From contig NZ_JANINI010000005.1 in assembly GCF_024580145.1 (NCBI RefSeq), forward strand, positions 179,147-243,146: DNA of 64,000 bases, in the 5' to 3' direction. The position numbers and the translations under genes were made by a program. The notes beneath the pieces are model-generated. The model saw only the letters and a program-made list of their open reading frames with translations, did not search any database and had not been told where the DNA came from. Below are positions 34,591 through 43,536 of this stretch, in pieces. How positions within the stretch are numbered: the first letter of the stretch is position 1; each line of letters starts with the position of its first letter. This stretch comes from Methyloversatilis sp. XJ19-49 (lineage in GTDB: Bacteria; Pseudomonadota; Gammaproteobacteria; Burkholderiales; Rhodocyclaceae).

Positions 34591-35394
34591 GTGATCCCGA
34601 CCCCCGACGCGCCGATCGGCGTATTCGACTCAGGCCTCGGCGGCTTGTCGGTGCTGTGCCATGCACGGGCGCACCTGCCCGCCGAGGACTTTCTTTACGT
34701 CGCCGATTCAGGCCATGCGCCCTATGGCGAGCGCAGCGCCGACTGGATACGCGCACGCAGCCTGACGCTCGGCGAATTCCTGATCGGCCACGGCGCGAAG
34801 GCGCTGCTGATCGCCTGCAATACTGCGACTGCAGCCGCAGCGCATGCCCTGCGCGAACGCTGGCCGGAGGTGCCTGTAGTCGGCATGGAGCCGGCGGTCA
34901 AACCCGCCGCTGCCGCCACGCGTTCCGGTGTGGTGGGTGTCCTTGCCACCACGGGCACGCTGGCCAGCGCGCGCTTCGCTGCGCTGCTCGACACCTTCGG
35001 CCGTGACGTCCGCGTGATCACCCGGCCCGGTACGGGACTGGTCGAAGCGGTCGAACACGGCGAACTGGACACCCCCGCCACGCGGGCGCTGATCGCGTCG
35101 CATGTCGAACCACTGCTGGCCGACGGTGCCGACGTGATCGTGCTGGGCTGCACGCACTACCCCTTCCTGCGCCGGTGGGTCGAGCAACAGGCCGGCCCGG
35201 CGGTACAGGTCATCGACACCGGCGATTCGGTGGCCCGCCAGCTGGTGCAGCGGCTGCACGATGCCGGACTTCTGCGCGGGGGAAAGGCGGCAGGAACCGA
35301 AAGCTTCTGGTCCTCGGCCGCCTCGGAAACCGCTGAGCGGGTACTGCAGCGCTTGTGGCATGCGGATGCGCGGCTCGCAGCCTTGCCGGCATGA
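34591..35394 (+). CDS. murI: glutamate racemase
   Basis: Makes D-glutamate for peptidoglycan; 267 residues. Substrate and catalytic motifs: GVFDSGLGGLSVL near 9-21, first catalytic Cys in LLIACNTATAAAAHALRERW near 70-89, second in VLGCTHYPFLRRW near 183-195. GTG at 34591 matches the family N-terminus. The TGA at 35392-35394 abuts a run of eight A that is the U-tract of an intrinsic terminator acting from the right. Normal length and no sign of damage. Confidence 0.93.
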   Translation: MIPTPDAPIGVFDSGLGGLSVLCHARAHLPAEDFLYVADSGHAPYGERSADWIRARSLTLGEFLIGHGAKALLIACNTATAAAAHALRERWPEVPVVGMEPAVKPAAAATRSGVVGVLATTGTLASARFAALLDTFGRDVRVITRPGTGLVEAVEHGELDTPATRALIASHVEPLLADGADVIVLGCTHYPFLRRWVEQQAGPAVQVIDTGDSVARQLVQRLHDAGLLRGGKAAGTESFWSSAASETAERVLQRLWHADARLAALPA

Positions 35395-35448
35395 AAAAAA
35401 ATCCCGCACACATGTCCGATTGGTTGACGAATCAGACAGGTGCGCGGG
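35394..35448 (-). terminator. leftward intrinsic terminator abutting the murI stop
   Basis: Read leftward, 35448-35430 pairs with 35421-35403 over 19 positions with one mismatch and two G-U pairs, around an 8-base loop, and is followed by eight U. Read rightward the same arms have three mismatches and no T-run. The structure therefore favours termination of a leftward transcript from the 35.45-35.88 kb region. Confidence 0.7.
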
Positions 35449-35882
35449 TAAGACCGAAGGGTTGGCCAAGGGAAGCGGTGGCCGGGGCGATGAGCCGCCC
35501 CGGACGAGTCCCGGCGGCGTCAGCCAGTGAGCCGCAGCGGGTTGTCGGGTTGAAGGGATGCCATCTGTCGTGGGTGGGACGGGCAATTCTGACGACCCGT
35601 CCAATGACTGCGATCGCTGCATGCAGCGCCCGGCATGAAGCCGGCCAGAACGAGCCGGAGGCGTACCGCATCGTCCATGCACAGGATTCCGAACATCTTC
35701 GCGTGCCCCAGCGACGTCAGACGTGACGTGCGCCACCCGGGTTTGGGCAGGGAAGCAAGCGGGCTGGGCGCGAGAGTGATGGACACGGATGATTCGGGTT
35801 GCAGTGAATGACGCGAGATGCTAAAAACTTTGATCCATTAGTACAAATATTATTTTTTTCTTGATTCGATAATAAAAAGGTT
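35395..35882. other. 488-bp region with no recognised gene, ends in a leftward terminator
   Basis: Lies between murI and the LysR gene, both rightward. It has several short frames, none convincing: leftward ones at 35432-35671 (79 residues) and 35520-35786 (88 residues), without family likeness or a clear ribosome site. The last 60 bp before the LysR gene are AT-rich and would hold its promoter and autoregulatory box. A leftward transcript starting there and ending at the terminator would be about 400 bases. Confidence 0.5.
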
Positions 35883-36803
35883 ATGAACATTACGCTCCGT
35901 CAGTTGCAGGTGTTTGCGAAGGTGGCTGAAACAGGCAGCTTCACGCGCGCCTCGGAGCAGCTCTTCCTGACCCAGCCGGCGGTGTCCCAGCAGGTGCGGC
36001 AGCTGACCGAAACAGTCGGCGAGCCCTTGTTCGACACCATTGGCCGGCGCACCTTCCTGACCCCGGCCGGCGAGGAACTGCTGTCGGCGTGGAAGGGCAT
36101 ACAGCTGCAGTGGCAGCAGTTCGAGGAAAACCTTCAGGCGACACGCAGCCTGCACCGCGGCACACTCAGGCTGGCTGCGGTCAGTACCGCGAAGTACTTC
36201 GTGCCGCGAGTGCTCGGCCCGTACTGCGCGCAGCACCCGGGCATAGACGTGAAACTGGAAGTGGCAAACCGCGACCGTCTGATCGAGCGCATGCAGGCCA
36301 ATCTCGACGATATGTACGTCATGACGAAGCCGCCCGAAGACATGGATCTCACCTGCGACTCCTTCCTCGACAATCCGCTGGTCGCGATAGCGCCGGCGTC
36401 GCACCCATTGGCCAATGCCGGCATGCTGAAGCTGCAGGACCTTGCGGAAGAGCGTTTCATCATGCGCGAACAGGGCTCGGGCACGCGCATCGCTATCGAG
36501 AACTACCTGTCTCAGCAGGGCGCCACGCTGAATGTGCGAATGGAACTGGGCAGCAACGAGGCCATCAAGCAGGCGGTGGCAGGCGGAATGGGCTTGTCCA
36601 TCCTGTCACGCCATACGCTGCATCGCGATCCGCTGCTCGAGGACGAAGTGGTCATCCTTCAGGTAGAGGGGTTTCCGCTGATGTCACGCTGGCAGGTGGT
36701 CCGGCTGCAGCAGCGTCGCCTGTCGCGTGCAGCCGAAGCCTTTCTCGAATTGCTGCAGGCCTGGATACCCGCCTATCTGGGCACCAAGGGCATGGGAATC
36801 TGA
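35883..36803 (+). CDS. LysR-type transcriptional regulator, CbbR-like
   Basis: Regulator of 306 residues. Winged helix-turn-helix at 2-60 (LRQLQVFAKVAETGSFTRA, LFLTQPAVSQQVRQL) and a periplasmic-binding-like effector domain from about 90 (LRLAAVSTAKYFVPRVLGPY, ..., VAGGMGLSILSRHTL). The N-terminus and the YFVPRVLGPY stretch resemble CbbR, the activator of Calvin-cycle operons, but no cbb gene is in view. AAAAAGG precedes the ATG closely. LysR regulators usually control a divergent target; here the divergent side holds only the unexplained 488-bp region with a leftward terminator. Confidence 0.85.
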   Translation: MNITLRQLQVFAKVAETGSFTRASEQLFLTQPAVSQQVRQLTETVGEPLFDTIGRRTFLTPAGEELLSAWKGIQLQWQQFEENLQATRSLHRGTLRLAAVSTAKYFVPRVLGPYCAQHPGIDVKLEVANRDRLIERMQANLDDMYVMTKPPEDMDLTCDSFLDNPLVAIAPASHPLANAGMLKLQDLAEERFIMREQGSGTRIAIENYLSQQGATLNVRMELGSNEAIKQAVAGGMGLSILSRHTLHRDPLLEDEVVILQVEGFPLMSRWQVVRLQQRRLSRAAEAFLELLQAWIPAYLGTKGMGI

Positions 36804-36883
36804 CGGCCTCGATTCCCGACCAACGGACCAAGCGGTGCACCAGGGGTGGCGCGAGTTGCCCGAACCCGTTATCCGCGCGACGT

Positions 36884-36961
36884 CACTGACGTCAGTGGAA
36901 TGCGCCGCTCAGAAATCCTGCGATCCGACCGGGGGAATGCGGGAGCTTGTCGCGCATTCCC
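36884..36961. terminator. palindrome and hairpin between convergent genes
   Basis: CACTGACGTCAGTG at 36884-36897 is a perfect 14-bp palindrome. GGGAATGCG at 36933-36941 pairs with CGCATTCCC at 36953-36961 over nine bases. Both lie in the 198-bp gap between the ends of the LysR gene and the prenyltransferase gene. They may form a bidirectional terminator; no T-run is present. Confidence 0.45.
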
Positions 36962-37001
36962 GGAACAGAACCGTCGATCGTGCGTCACATCAGCCGTGCG
37001 A

Positions 37002-37868
37002 TCAGCGCAGCAGGAAAACCGTAACCGCCAGCCAGCCGGTCATTGCGACGATCAGGTGCGGGTCGCGGAACAGGTCATGCGACGGATCACCGCCACCACC
37101 GCGCCGGTGCAGCATGTACAGGTAACGGAACAACCCGTACAGCACGAAGGGCAGCGTGTAGATGAGATCCGCCGTGCCATGGATGCGCACCGTGTCCTCA
37201 TCGACGGTGTACAGCGAGTAAGCCACCACAGCGCAGGCGCCGGTAATGGTGATGAACTGGTCGAGCAGCGCGGGCGAGTAAAGATCGAGCACCTTGCGGT
37301 GCGCACCACCCGCCTCGTCCATCAGCATCAGTTCGGCGCGCCGTTTTGAAAAGCCGAGAAAGAGGGTCAGCAGCAGGCCGCACATCAGCAACCAGTTCGA
37401 CGGGGGAATATCCAGACCGGTGGTCCCGGCGAGCAGGCGCAGCATGAAGCCGGCGCTGATCAGGAAGACGTCGAGCACCACCACGCGCTTGAGTCCGTAG
37501 CTGTAGCCGAAGTTGATCAGGCCGTAGATGCACAGCAGATGGACCAGCGTGTCACCGACCTGCCAGGCCAGCAGCAGCGAGCCGATCGAGCAGGCCGACA
37601 TCAGCAGGATGGCAACCGACGGCGACAGCGCGCCGGATGCCAGCGGCCGCTGCCGTTTCGCCGGGTGCAGCCTGTCCTGCTCGATGTCGCGCAGATCGTT
37701 CAGCGCATACACCGCGCTCGACATCAGGCAGAAGGCGAGAAAGGCAACGATGGCCGCCTGCACCGTGGCGCTGTTGTGCCAGGCGTGGCCGAACAGCAGA
37801 CCGAAGAACACGAAACCATTCTTCACCCACTGGTGGGGTCGCAGCAACTTGAACGCAGCGGCAATCAT
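37002..37868 (-). CDS. UbiA-family prenyltransferase, decaprenyl-phosphate phosphoribosyltransferase-like
   Basis: Integral membrane transferase of 288 residues with about eight or nine helices. The first Asp motif is NDLRDIEQDRLHPAKRQRPL near 57-76 and the second region is VVVLDVFLISAGFMLRLLAG near 128-147. N-terminal LLRPHQWVKNGFVFFGLLFG and the PPSNWLLMCGLLLTLFLGFSKRRAEL segment fit the DPPR-synthase branch, which joins phosphoribose to polyprenyl phosphate as the first step to decaprenyl-phospho-arabinose. It is encoded 32 bp downstream of a GT39/ArnT-like gene. Acting in ubiquinone or haem synthesis is less likely by these motifs. Confidence 0.8.
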   Translation of the reverse strand: MIAAAFKLLRPHQWVKNGFVFFGLLFGHAWHNSATVQAAIVAFLAFCLMSSAVYALNDLRDIEQDRLHPAKRQRPLASGALSPSVAILLMSACSIGSLLLAWQVGDTLVHLLCIYGLINFGYSYGLKRVVVLDVFLISAGFMLRLLAGTTGLDIPPSNWLLMCGLLLTLFLGFSKRRAELMLMDEAGGAHRKVLDLYSPALLDQFITITGACAVVAYSLYTVDEDTVRIHGTADLIYTLPFVLYGLFRYLYMLHRRGGGGDPSHDLFRDPHLIVAMTGWLAVTVFLLR

Positions 37869-37900
37869 GATCGGTGGCCGGATGGCAAACCTTCAGGCAT

Positions 37901-39406
37901 TCAGCGGAAGTAACGCTCTTCGAAATAGCAGCCCTGCTGCGGCAGCCAGCCCGGAATCGCGTACCAGTAGCGGCGCGCCGGTTCGAGCACGCCGGCATGA
38001 TAGGCCGTGAAATCGAAGCTGTGGCCGCGGATGCGCCAGAACTTCGCACCGCGCACCGTGAGCAGATCGACCTGCACGTCGCGGAAATACGGCGTGTAGT
38101 CGGTCAGCACCGGCGCTTCCTTGCTGAGCACCAGCACATCGCGACCGTCGAGGCGGCGGAAGTCGGTCAGCATGTCGTCGTGGCGCGCATGGCTCGACGC
38201 CGGACCGAACACCGGCCAGTAACGGCGGTGGTTGTATCCGACGGTGACCGACGGCGAGTAGCCGTCGGTCATCAGTTCATAGCGATTCACGTCGTCACCG
38301 AGCGCGGCGATCACCTCGTCCGCCTTGACCGTCTGCACCACGCCGGCGTACTTGCGTTCGCCCAGCAGCGAGGCCCAGCGCTCGACCGGCTGGCTGGCCA
38401 CCGCCAGCACGGCCGCCACATGCACGGCCGCGATCACGGCCGCGAACCTGATCGTCCGCTGCAGCGTCACATCGGACACGCTGCGCCCATACAGCAGGAA
38501 CACCAGCGGCACGAAGGAAAACACCCAGTGCAGGCCGATCGTCTTGACCAGCGACAGCAGACCGAAGATCGACAGCGGCACGATGACCAGCGAGGGCAGC
38601 GCCGCCTGACGCAGCCAGGCGCCCGGCGCGCGCAGCAGGCCCCAGACGACCATGGGCGTCAGCAGCCACACCATCATCGCGCCGTAAAGCAGCGGCGTTT
38701 CCCACGAAAGGTGGGCGTTGCCATGGCGGTTGAACACGTTGAACATCACGTTCGCCCAGCAGTGCTGACTGTTCCACCAGGCGTTGTACAGCCCGGCCGG
38801 CAGTGCGCACAGCACGAGCAGCGCCAACGCCTTCCATTTCCAGACGGCCGGCCGCCACAGCGCCCAGGCGATGTAGGCGAGGCCGAGCAGCACTGCGAAG
38901 TACTTCGACAGGAAGGCGCCGCCCAGCAACAGGCCGCTCAGTGCGAACAACCCGTAAGTGCGGCCGCGCAACGCGCTCAGGAACACCAGCGCGGAGGCGA
39001 CACTGAAATACACCAGTGGAATGTCGGTGGTGATGAGCACGTCGAGTACGCTGGCCGGCGCGAGCAGCACCAGTGTGGCCACACCCCAGCGCGTGGCGTG
39101 CGGATCGTCGCGCAGAAAGGCGAGCAGCATGAAGGACAGCAGTGCCGGCTGCAGGATGGCCGGCAGGCGCAGCCACCATTCGGCTTCGGATACGGTGATC
39201 AGCCCGGCGAGCCACCAGCCGACCATGGGCGGGTGGTCGTAAAAGCCCCCGGCGGGAATCCTGCCCCACCAGTAGAAATACGCCTCGTCGCCGGTGAATG
39301 GCAGCGCTGCGCCCAGCCAGCCGCGGAACAGCAGCGTGAGCAGCAGCGCCACAAAGTAGAAACGGCGCCAGTTGTGGGCTGGCGCCGTTGCGGAGAACAG
39401 GCTCAC
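37901..39406 (-). CDS. glycosyltransferase family 39/83-like membrane protein (ArnT-like)
   Basis: Inner-membrane GT-C transferase of 501 residues that would move a sugar from a polyprenyl phosphate to an acceptor on the periplasmic side. Helices run from about 15 to 360, then a soluble C-terminal domain. The catalytic acidic loop is visible at LPFTGDEAYFYWW (about 35-47) and the second motif at FYDHPPMVGWW (about 55-65). No acceptor can be inferred: lipid A, glycan or protein are all possible. Ends 32 bp before the DPPR-like gene and begins three bases after aroG ends, so all three are in one transcript. Confidence 0.8.
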   Translation of the reverse strand: MSLFSATAPAHNWRRFYFVALLLTLLFRGWLGAALPFTGDEAYFYWWGRIPAGGFYDHPPMVGWWLAGLITVSEAEWWLRLPAILQPALLSFMLLAFLRDDPHATRWGVATLVLLAPASVLDVLITTDIPLVYFSVASALVFLSALRGRTYGLFALSGLLLGGAFLSKYFAVLLGLAYIAWALWRPAVWKWKALALLVLCALPAGLYNAWWNSQHCWANVMFNVFNRHGNAHLSWETPLLYGAMMVWLLTPMVVWGLLRAPGAWLRQAALPSLVIVPLSIFGLLSLVKTIGLHWVFSFVPLVFLLYGRSVSDVTLQRTIRFAAVIAAVHVAAVLAVASQPVERWASLLGERKYAGVVQTVKADEVIAALGDDVNRYELMTDGYSPSVTVGYNHRRYWPVFGPASSHARHDDMLTDFRRLDGRDVLVLSKEAPVLTDYTPYFRDVQVDLLTVRGAKFWRIRGHSFDFTAYHAGVLEPARRYWYAIPGWLPQQGCYFEERYFR

Positions 39407-39409
39407 CGA

Positions 39410-40492
39410 TCAGTCGCGGTCGGCAATGGCACGACGGCGCGCGCGCACGGCTTCCGCCAGCGTGTCGAGCAGCTCTATGCTTTTCTCCCAGCCGAGGCAG
39501 GCGTCGGTGATGCTCATGCCGTACTCCGGCTCCTTGCCGGCGACCAGATCCTGACGGCCTTCCTTCAGGTGCGATTCCACCATGACGCCGAAAATGCGCT
39601 CTTCGCCGCAGGCGAGCTGGGCCGCAACGTCGCGCGCCACGTCCATCTGCAGCGCGCACTGCTTGCGGCTGTTGGCGTGCGAAAAGTCGATCATCACCTT
39701 GGCCGGCACACCGGCAGCGGCCAGTTCGCGGCACACCTTGTCGACCGCCTCGGCGTCGTAGTTCGGTTCCTTGCCGCCGCGCAGGATGACGTGACAGTCT
39801 TCGTTGCCCCCGGTCGTGACGATGGCGGAGTGGCCGGCCTTGGTGACCGACAGGAAGACGTGCGGCGCCTGCGCCGACTTGATCGCATCGGACGCGATGC
39901 GCACATTGCCGTCGGTGCCGTTCTTGAAGCCGACCGGGCAGGACAGTCCGGATGCCAGTTCGCGGTGCACCTGGCTTTCGGTGGTGCGCGCGCCGATCGC
40001 GCCCCAGGCCACCAGGTCACCGGTGTACTGCGGCGTGATGGTGTCGAGGAATTCGGTGCCGGCCGGCAGGCCCAGTTCGTTGACTTCAAGCAGGATGCGG
40101 CGCGCCAGACGCAGGCCGTCGTTGATCTGGAAGCTGTTGTCGAGATACGGATCGTTGATCAGACCCTTCCAGCCCACCGTGGTGCGCGGCTTTTCGAAAT
40201 AGACGCGCATGACGATTTCGAGGTCGGCCGACAGACGCTCGCGCTGTGCCATCAGCAGTTTCGCGTACTCCATGCCCGCCTTGTAGTCATGGATCGAACA
40301 GGGTCCGATCACGACCAGCAGCCGGTCGTCGGCGCCGCGCAGGATGCGGTGAATCGCCTGGCGCGCGCCGAACGTGCTCTGCGCAGCAACATCGCTGGCC
40401 GGCAGGTCTTCGAGCAGCTTCATCGGCGGGATGAGTTCGCGGATATCCTTGATGCGGACGTCGTCGGTGATCATTTGCATGTGAGCGTTCAT
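39410..40492 (-). CDS. aroG: 3-deoxy-7-phosphoheptulonate synthase, class I
   Basis: First enzyme of the shikimate pathway: condenses phosphoenolpyruvate and erythrose 4-phosphate; 360 residues. Seen: VIGPCSIHDYKAGMEYAKLL near 61-80, FEKPRTTVGWKGLINDPYLD near 99-118, GARTTESQVHRELASGLSCP near 167, GFKNGTDGNV near 188 and the metal-ligand VMIDFSHANSRKQ near 270. AroG/AroF/AroH paralogues cannot be told apart from sequence alone here; the AroG name is by overall likeness. A 100-bp gap separates it from the DUF2062 gene upstream on the same strand. Confidence 0.93.
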   Translation of the reverse strand: MNAHMQMITDDVRIKDIRELIPPMKLLEDLPASDVAAQSTFGARQAIHRILRGADDRLLVVIGPCSIHDYKAGMEYAKLLMAQRERLSADLEIVMRVYFEKPRTTVGWKGLINDPYLDNSFQINDGLRLARRILLEVNELGLPAGTEFLDTITPQYTGDLVAWGAIGARTTESQVHRELASGLSCPVGFKNGTDGNVRIASDAIKSAQAPHVFLSVTKAGHSAIVTTGGNEDCHVILRGGKEPNYDAEAVDKVCRELAAAGVPAKVMIDFSHANSRKQCALQMDVARDVAAQLACGEERIFGVMVESHLKEGRQDLVAGKEPEYGMSITDACLGWEKSIELLDTLAEAVRARRRAIADRD

Positions 40493-40592
40493 GGCCTTCA
40501 GTTCGGGGACCGCGCAGGCACGGGAGCCGGTAAAAAGTTGGAGATTCTAACCCGGCACGCGTTTTCGTTCGATGACGACGCTGCCGCAGGCG

Positions 40593-41150
40593 TCAGTGCG
40601 GGCTGTCGTGCCTGGAGTCGTGCATCGAATCGTGCTTCGAATCGCGCCACAGCAGATGGACCGCCAGATAACCGACGATCGCTCCGGTGCACGCCATGAT
40701 GAACAGCCCGGTGACCAGCGGCATGCCGGCCGCACCGAGCCAGATCCAGAACCCTTCCAGCCAGCCGGTTGCGAGCTCGCCGATCTTTTCGGCCGACTGT
40801 TCGATGTTCTGAACCTCGCGGTCGGAACCTGGCCGGTCGAGCACGAAACTGCCCAGTTCGTAGGCGGCCCAGTAGATCGGCGGAAAAGTGAATGGATTGG
40901 TGATCAGCGTACAGCCTGCGCTGATGGCCACATTTGCCCGCATTGCAAACGCCGTCGCGATCGCGAACAGGAACTGTGCGAACGGAATCAGCAAGCCGAA
41001 GAACAGGCCGATCGATACGGCCTTGGCGACACTTTGTCGGTCGGCATGCCACAGCCGGTCGTCGGACAGATAGCAGGCAAACGGCGCCAGCCAGCGTATC
41101 GCGAGCAGTTGTTCGCGGGTGGGCATCCAGCGGGCGAGAAAGGGGGGCAT
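40593..41150 (-). CDS. DUF2062 membrane protein
   Basis: Membrane protein of 185 residues with the DUF2062 pattern: WLAPFACYLSDDRLWHADRQ near 24 followed by SVAKAVSIGLFFGLLIPFAQ and FPPIYWAAYELG near 88. About three or four hydrophobic helices are predicted. The C-terminal tail is rich in His, Asp and Ser (HDSMHDSRHDSPH), a short repeat that could bind metal. Function not known for the family. Same strand as tldD upstream, gap 59 bp. Confidence 0.8.
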   Translation of the reverse strand: MPPFLARWMPTREQLLAIRWLAPFACYLSDDRLWHADRQSVAKAVSIGLFFGLLIPFAQFLFAIATAFAMRANVAISAGCTLITNPFTFPPIYWAAYELGSFVLDRPGSDREVQNIEQSAEKIGELATGWLEGFWIWLGAAGMPLVTGLFIMACTGAIVGYLAVHLLWRDSKHDSMHDSRHDSPH

Positions 41151-41209
41151 GGGTTGGGCGCCGCAATCCAGTGGATGCGGCGGCAGTCAGTCAGTGATCG
41201 GAATGTCGC

Positions 41210-42697
41210 TCAGGCCGTGCCGCCCACGGTCAGTCCGTCGATGCGCAATGTAGGCTGGCCGACACCGACCGGAACGCTCTGGCCTTCCTTGCCGCAGGTG
41301 CCGACACCGCTGTCCAGTGCCATGTCGTTGCCGATCATCGACACGCGGGTCAGCGCGTCCGGACCATTGCCGATCAACGTTGCCCCCTTGATCGGATAGG
41401 TCACCTTTCCGTTCTCGATCATGTATACCTCCGCACCTGAAAACACGAACTTGCCGCTGGTGATATCGACCTGACCACCGCCGAAATTGACGGCATAGAG
41501 GCCTTTTTTTACCGAGCGGATGATTTCTTCCGGCTCGCGGTCACCATTGAGCATGTAGGTGTTGGTCATGCGCGGCATCGGCAGATGCGCAAAGCTTTCG
41601 CGCCGGCCGTTGCCGGTGGGCGCCACACCCATCAGGCGCGCGTTCAGGCTGTCCTGCATGTAGCCGACCAGAATGCCGTCCTCGATCAGCGTCGTGCAGC
41701 GAGTCGGATTTCCCTCGTCGTCTATCGTCAGCGAACCACGGCGATCCGGCAGCGTACCGTCATCGACAACTGTAACGCCGCGCGACGCCACCTGCTGACC
41801 GATGCGCCCGGCGAAGGCGGAACTGCCCTTGCGGTTGAAGTCACCCTCCAGACCATGGCCGATCGCTTCGTGCAGCAGGATGCCCGGCCAGCCCGGGCCG
41901 AGGACCACGCTCATCGTGCCGGCCGGCGCCGGACGTGCGTCGAGGTTCACCCGCGCCTGATGGACCGCCCGTGCCGCGTAGTCGCGCAGCACTGCATCGG
42001 TGAAATAGCCGTAGTCGAAACGGCCGCCGCCTCCGCTGGAGCCCTGCTCGCGACGCGCGCCGTCCTGCATGATGACGGTGACCGACACGCGCACCAGTGG
42101 CCGCACGTCAGCCGCCATGTGGCCGTCGTTGCGCATCACCAGCACGGTTTCATGGGTGCCGGCGATATGCGCCATCACCTGCGTGACGCGGCTGTCTTCC
42201 GCACGGGCATAGCTTTCGAGCCGCTCAAGCAGTTGCACCTTCGCGGTGTCGCTGAGCGAGGCATGCGGGTTGGCGGCCGAATACAGCGGTCGCGGCAGCT
42301 TCGCTTTGTTGGTCAGCGTGCGCGCAGTCAGGCTCTGGCCCTGAGACGCGATTGCACGCGTCGCGCGTGCTGCCGCTTCCAGCGCCGGCGCGCTGATTTC
42401 GTCCGAGTAGGCGAATGCGGTCTTTTCGCCCTGGATCGCGCGCACGCCCACGCCCTGCTCGATATTGAAGCTGCCCGACTTGACGATGCCCTCTTCCAGG
42501 CTCCAGGCCTCGCTGCACTGGTGCTGGAAATACAGGTCTGCGTAGTCGATGCGGTGTGAGGCAAGCAGTCCGAACACCCGGTCGAGGTCATTGCGCGCCA
42601 GATCGAAGGGTGCGAGCAGCGTTGACCGCGCGGTGTCCATCAGATCGAGGCGGGGTGATGCGGCCTTGATGCCGGTCGTGCGGGTGGAACCTGTCAT
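41210..42697 (-). CDS. tldD: metalloprotease TldD
   Basis: Subunit of the TldD-TldE protease that in E. coli acts on small peptides and microcin precursors. 495 residues (E. coli 481). The zinc site is [20 protein letters not shown], with the HExxxH core near residue 273. N-terminal [20 protein letters not shown] near 51-70 and C-terminal [20 protein letters not shown] near 467-486 are family signatures. ATG at 42697 used; ATG at 42640 (MDTARSTLL) is an alternative. tldE (pmbA) is not in the window. Part of the order yhdP-nit-(feeM)-tldD. Confidence 0.93.
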   Translation of the reverse strand: MTGSTRTTGIKAASPRLDLMDTARSTLLAPFDLARNDLDRVFGLLASHRIDYADLYFQHQCSEAWSLEEGIVKSGSFNIEQGVGVRAIQGEKTAFAYSDEISAPALEAAARATRAIASQGQSLTARTLTNKAKLPRPLYSAANPHASLSDTAKVQLLERLESYARAEDSRVTQVMAHIAGTHETVLVMRNDGHMAADVRPLVRVSVTVIMQDGARREQGSSGGGGRFDYGYFTDAVLRDYAARAVHQARVNLDARPAPAGTMSVVLGPGWPGILLHEAIGHGLEGDFNRKGSSAFAGRIGQQVASRGVTVVDDGTLPDRRGSLTIDDEGNPTRCTTLIEDGILVGYMQDSLNARLMGVAPTGNGRRESFAHLPMPRMTNTYMLNGDREPEEIIRSVKKGLYAVNFGGGQVDITSGKFVFSGAEVYMIENGKVTYPIKGATLIGNGPDALTRVSMIGNDMALDSGVGTCGKEGQSVPVGVGQPTLRIDGLTVGGTA

Positions 42698-42744
42698 GGG
42701 TCAGTGCATCCTTTTGAAATTTGGGGCCAGCATCTCTGGCCAGC

Positions 42745-43515
42745 CTAGCGTCCGAGCCTGCCCGCGATGGCATCTTCTTCCTGTCGCGGGAAAAAATACT
42801 TGTACATCGACTTCTCTTCCTTCAGATCGCGCCAGCGCCCGCCCAGTTCATCAACCCGACTGCGATACGTCTCGCGCGTCAGCCTGAGCAATACTGCGGG
42901 TGCGCCGACACGGCTGCACATGCGTTCCTCGGCGGCCGGCACGAAGGACAGATATTTCTCGTAGAACACACGGTGGCGCGGGTTCACCTCGATCAGCACG
43001 TCGTCGCAGTGCTGCAACCGGAAGGCGTAGATGCACATCAGGTGGAACAACGTGCCCATCAGGCGCTTCGACTTGACCGACTGTTCCACCGCAAACTTGC
43101 CGAATTCGCAAACGCGACGCCCGTCTCCGCGCAAAGCCGCCATCACGTCGGGGTAGGTTTCGTCAGCCGACAGTCCCGTATCGGAATCGAGATTGACGGT
43201 AATCGTTCCATAGATGTGGCCGTCGAACTCGGCCACAAGGGTGATGCGGTTCGGCACCTCGTCGATCTGCTTCTTGGTGTGGTAGCCACGCCACGAGTAC
43301 ATCTTCTCGATCAGCAGGCTGGTGCCTTCGCGCTTCTCATTGTCGCTGCTCAACAACCGCACCCGGAACTTGTCCTTCTGCTGCGCCATTTCACGCGTGC
43401 CGGCGATGTCTTCCTGCTCGATGCACATGGAGCGCAGCCGGTCGACGTCCATGACCGTGACTTCAGCCAGCGTATGCGGAAACTGCGAATGTGGACGGGT
43501 AGGTTGATCAGCCAT
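42745..43515 (-). CDS. N-acyl amino acid synthase (FeeM-like) / PEP-CTERM-system-associated acyltransferase
   Basis: GNAT-fold acyltransferase of 256 residues. Pattern RITLVAEFDGHIYGTITVNL near 89-108 followed by DSDTGLSADETYPDVMAALR and RRVCEFGKFAVEQSVKSKR fits the FeeM family, which joins fatty acyl groups from acyl carrier protein to amino acids, and the related family found with exosortase systems. CDDVLIEVNPRHRVFYEKYL near 168-187 is the next conserved segment. GAGGTC before the ATG is a good ribosome site. It lies between nit and tldD, 21 bp after nit, an unusual place in an otherwise conserved order. Confidence 0.75.
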   Translation of the reverse strand: MADQPTRPHSQFPHTLAEVTVMDVDRLRSMCIEQEDIAGTREMAQQKDKFRVRLLSSDNEKREGTSLLIEKMYSWRGYHTKKQIDEVPNRITLVAEFDGHIYGTITVNLDSDTGLSADETYPDVMAALRGDGRRVCEFGKFAVEQSVKSKRLMGTLFHLMCIYAFRLQHCDDVLIEVNPRHRVFYEKYLSFVPAAEERMCSRVGAPAVLLRLTRETYRSRVDELGGRWRDLKEEKSMYKYFFPRQEEDAIAGRLGR

Positions 43516-43536
43516 GATGACCTCAGCAACAAATGT

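Noticed and set aside
37874..40699. 941-residue rightward frame
   Set aside because: Antisense to the GT39 and aroG genes, which have clear family motifs; composition (His, Arg, Gln rich) is typical of shadow frames.
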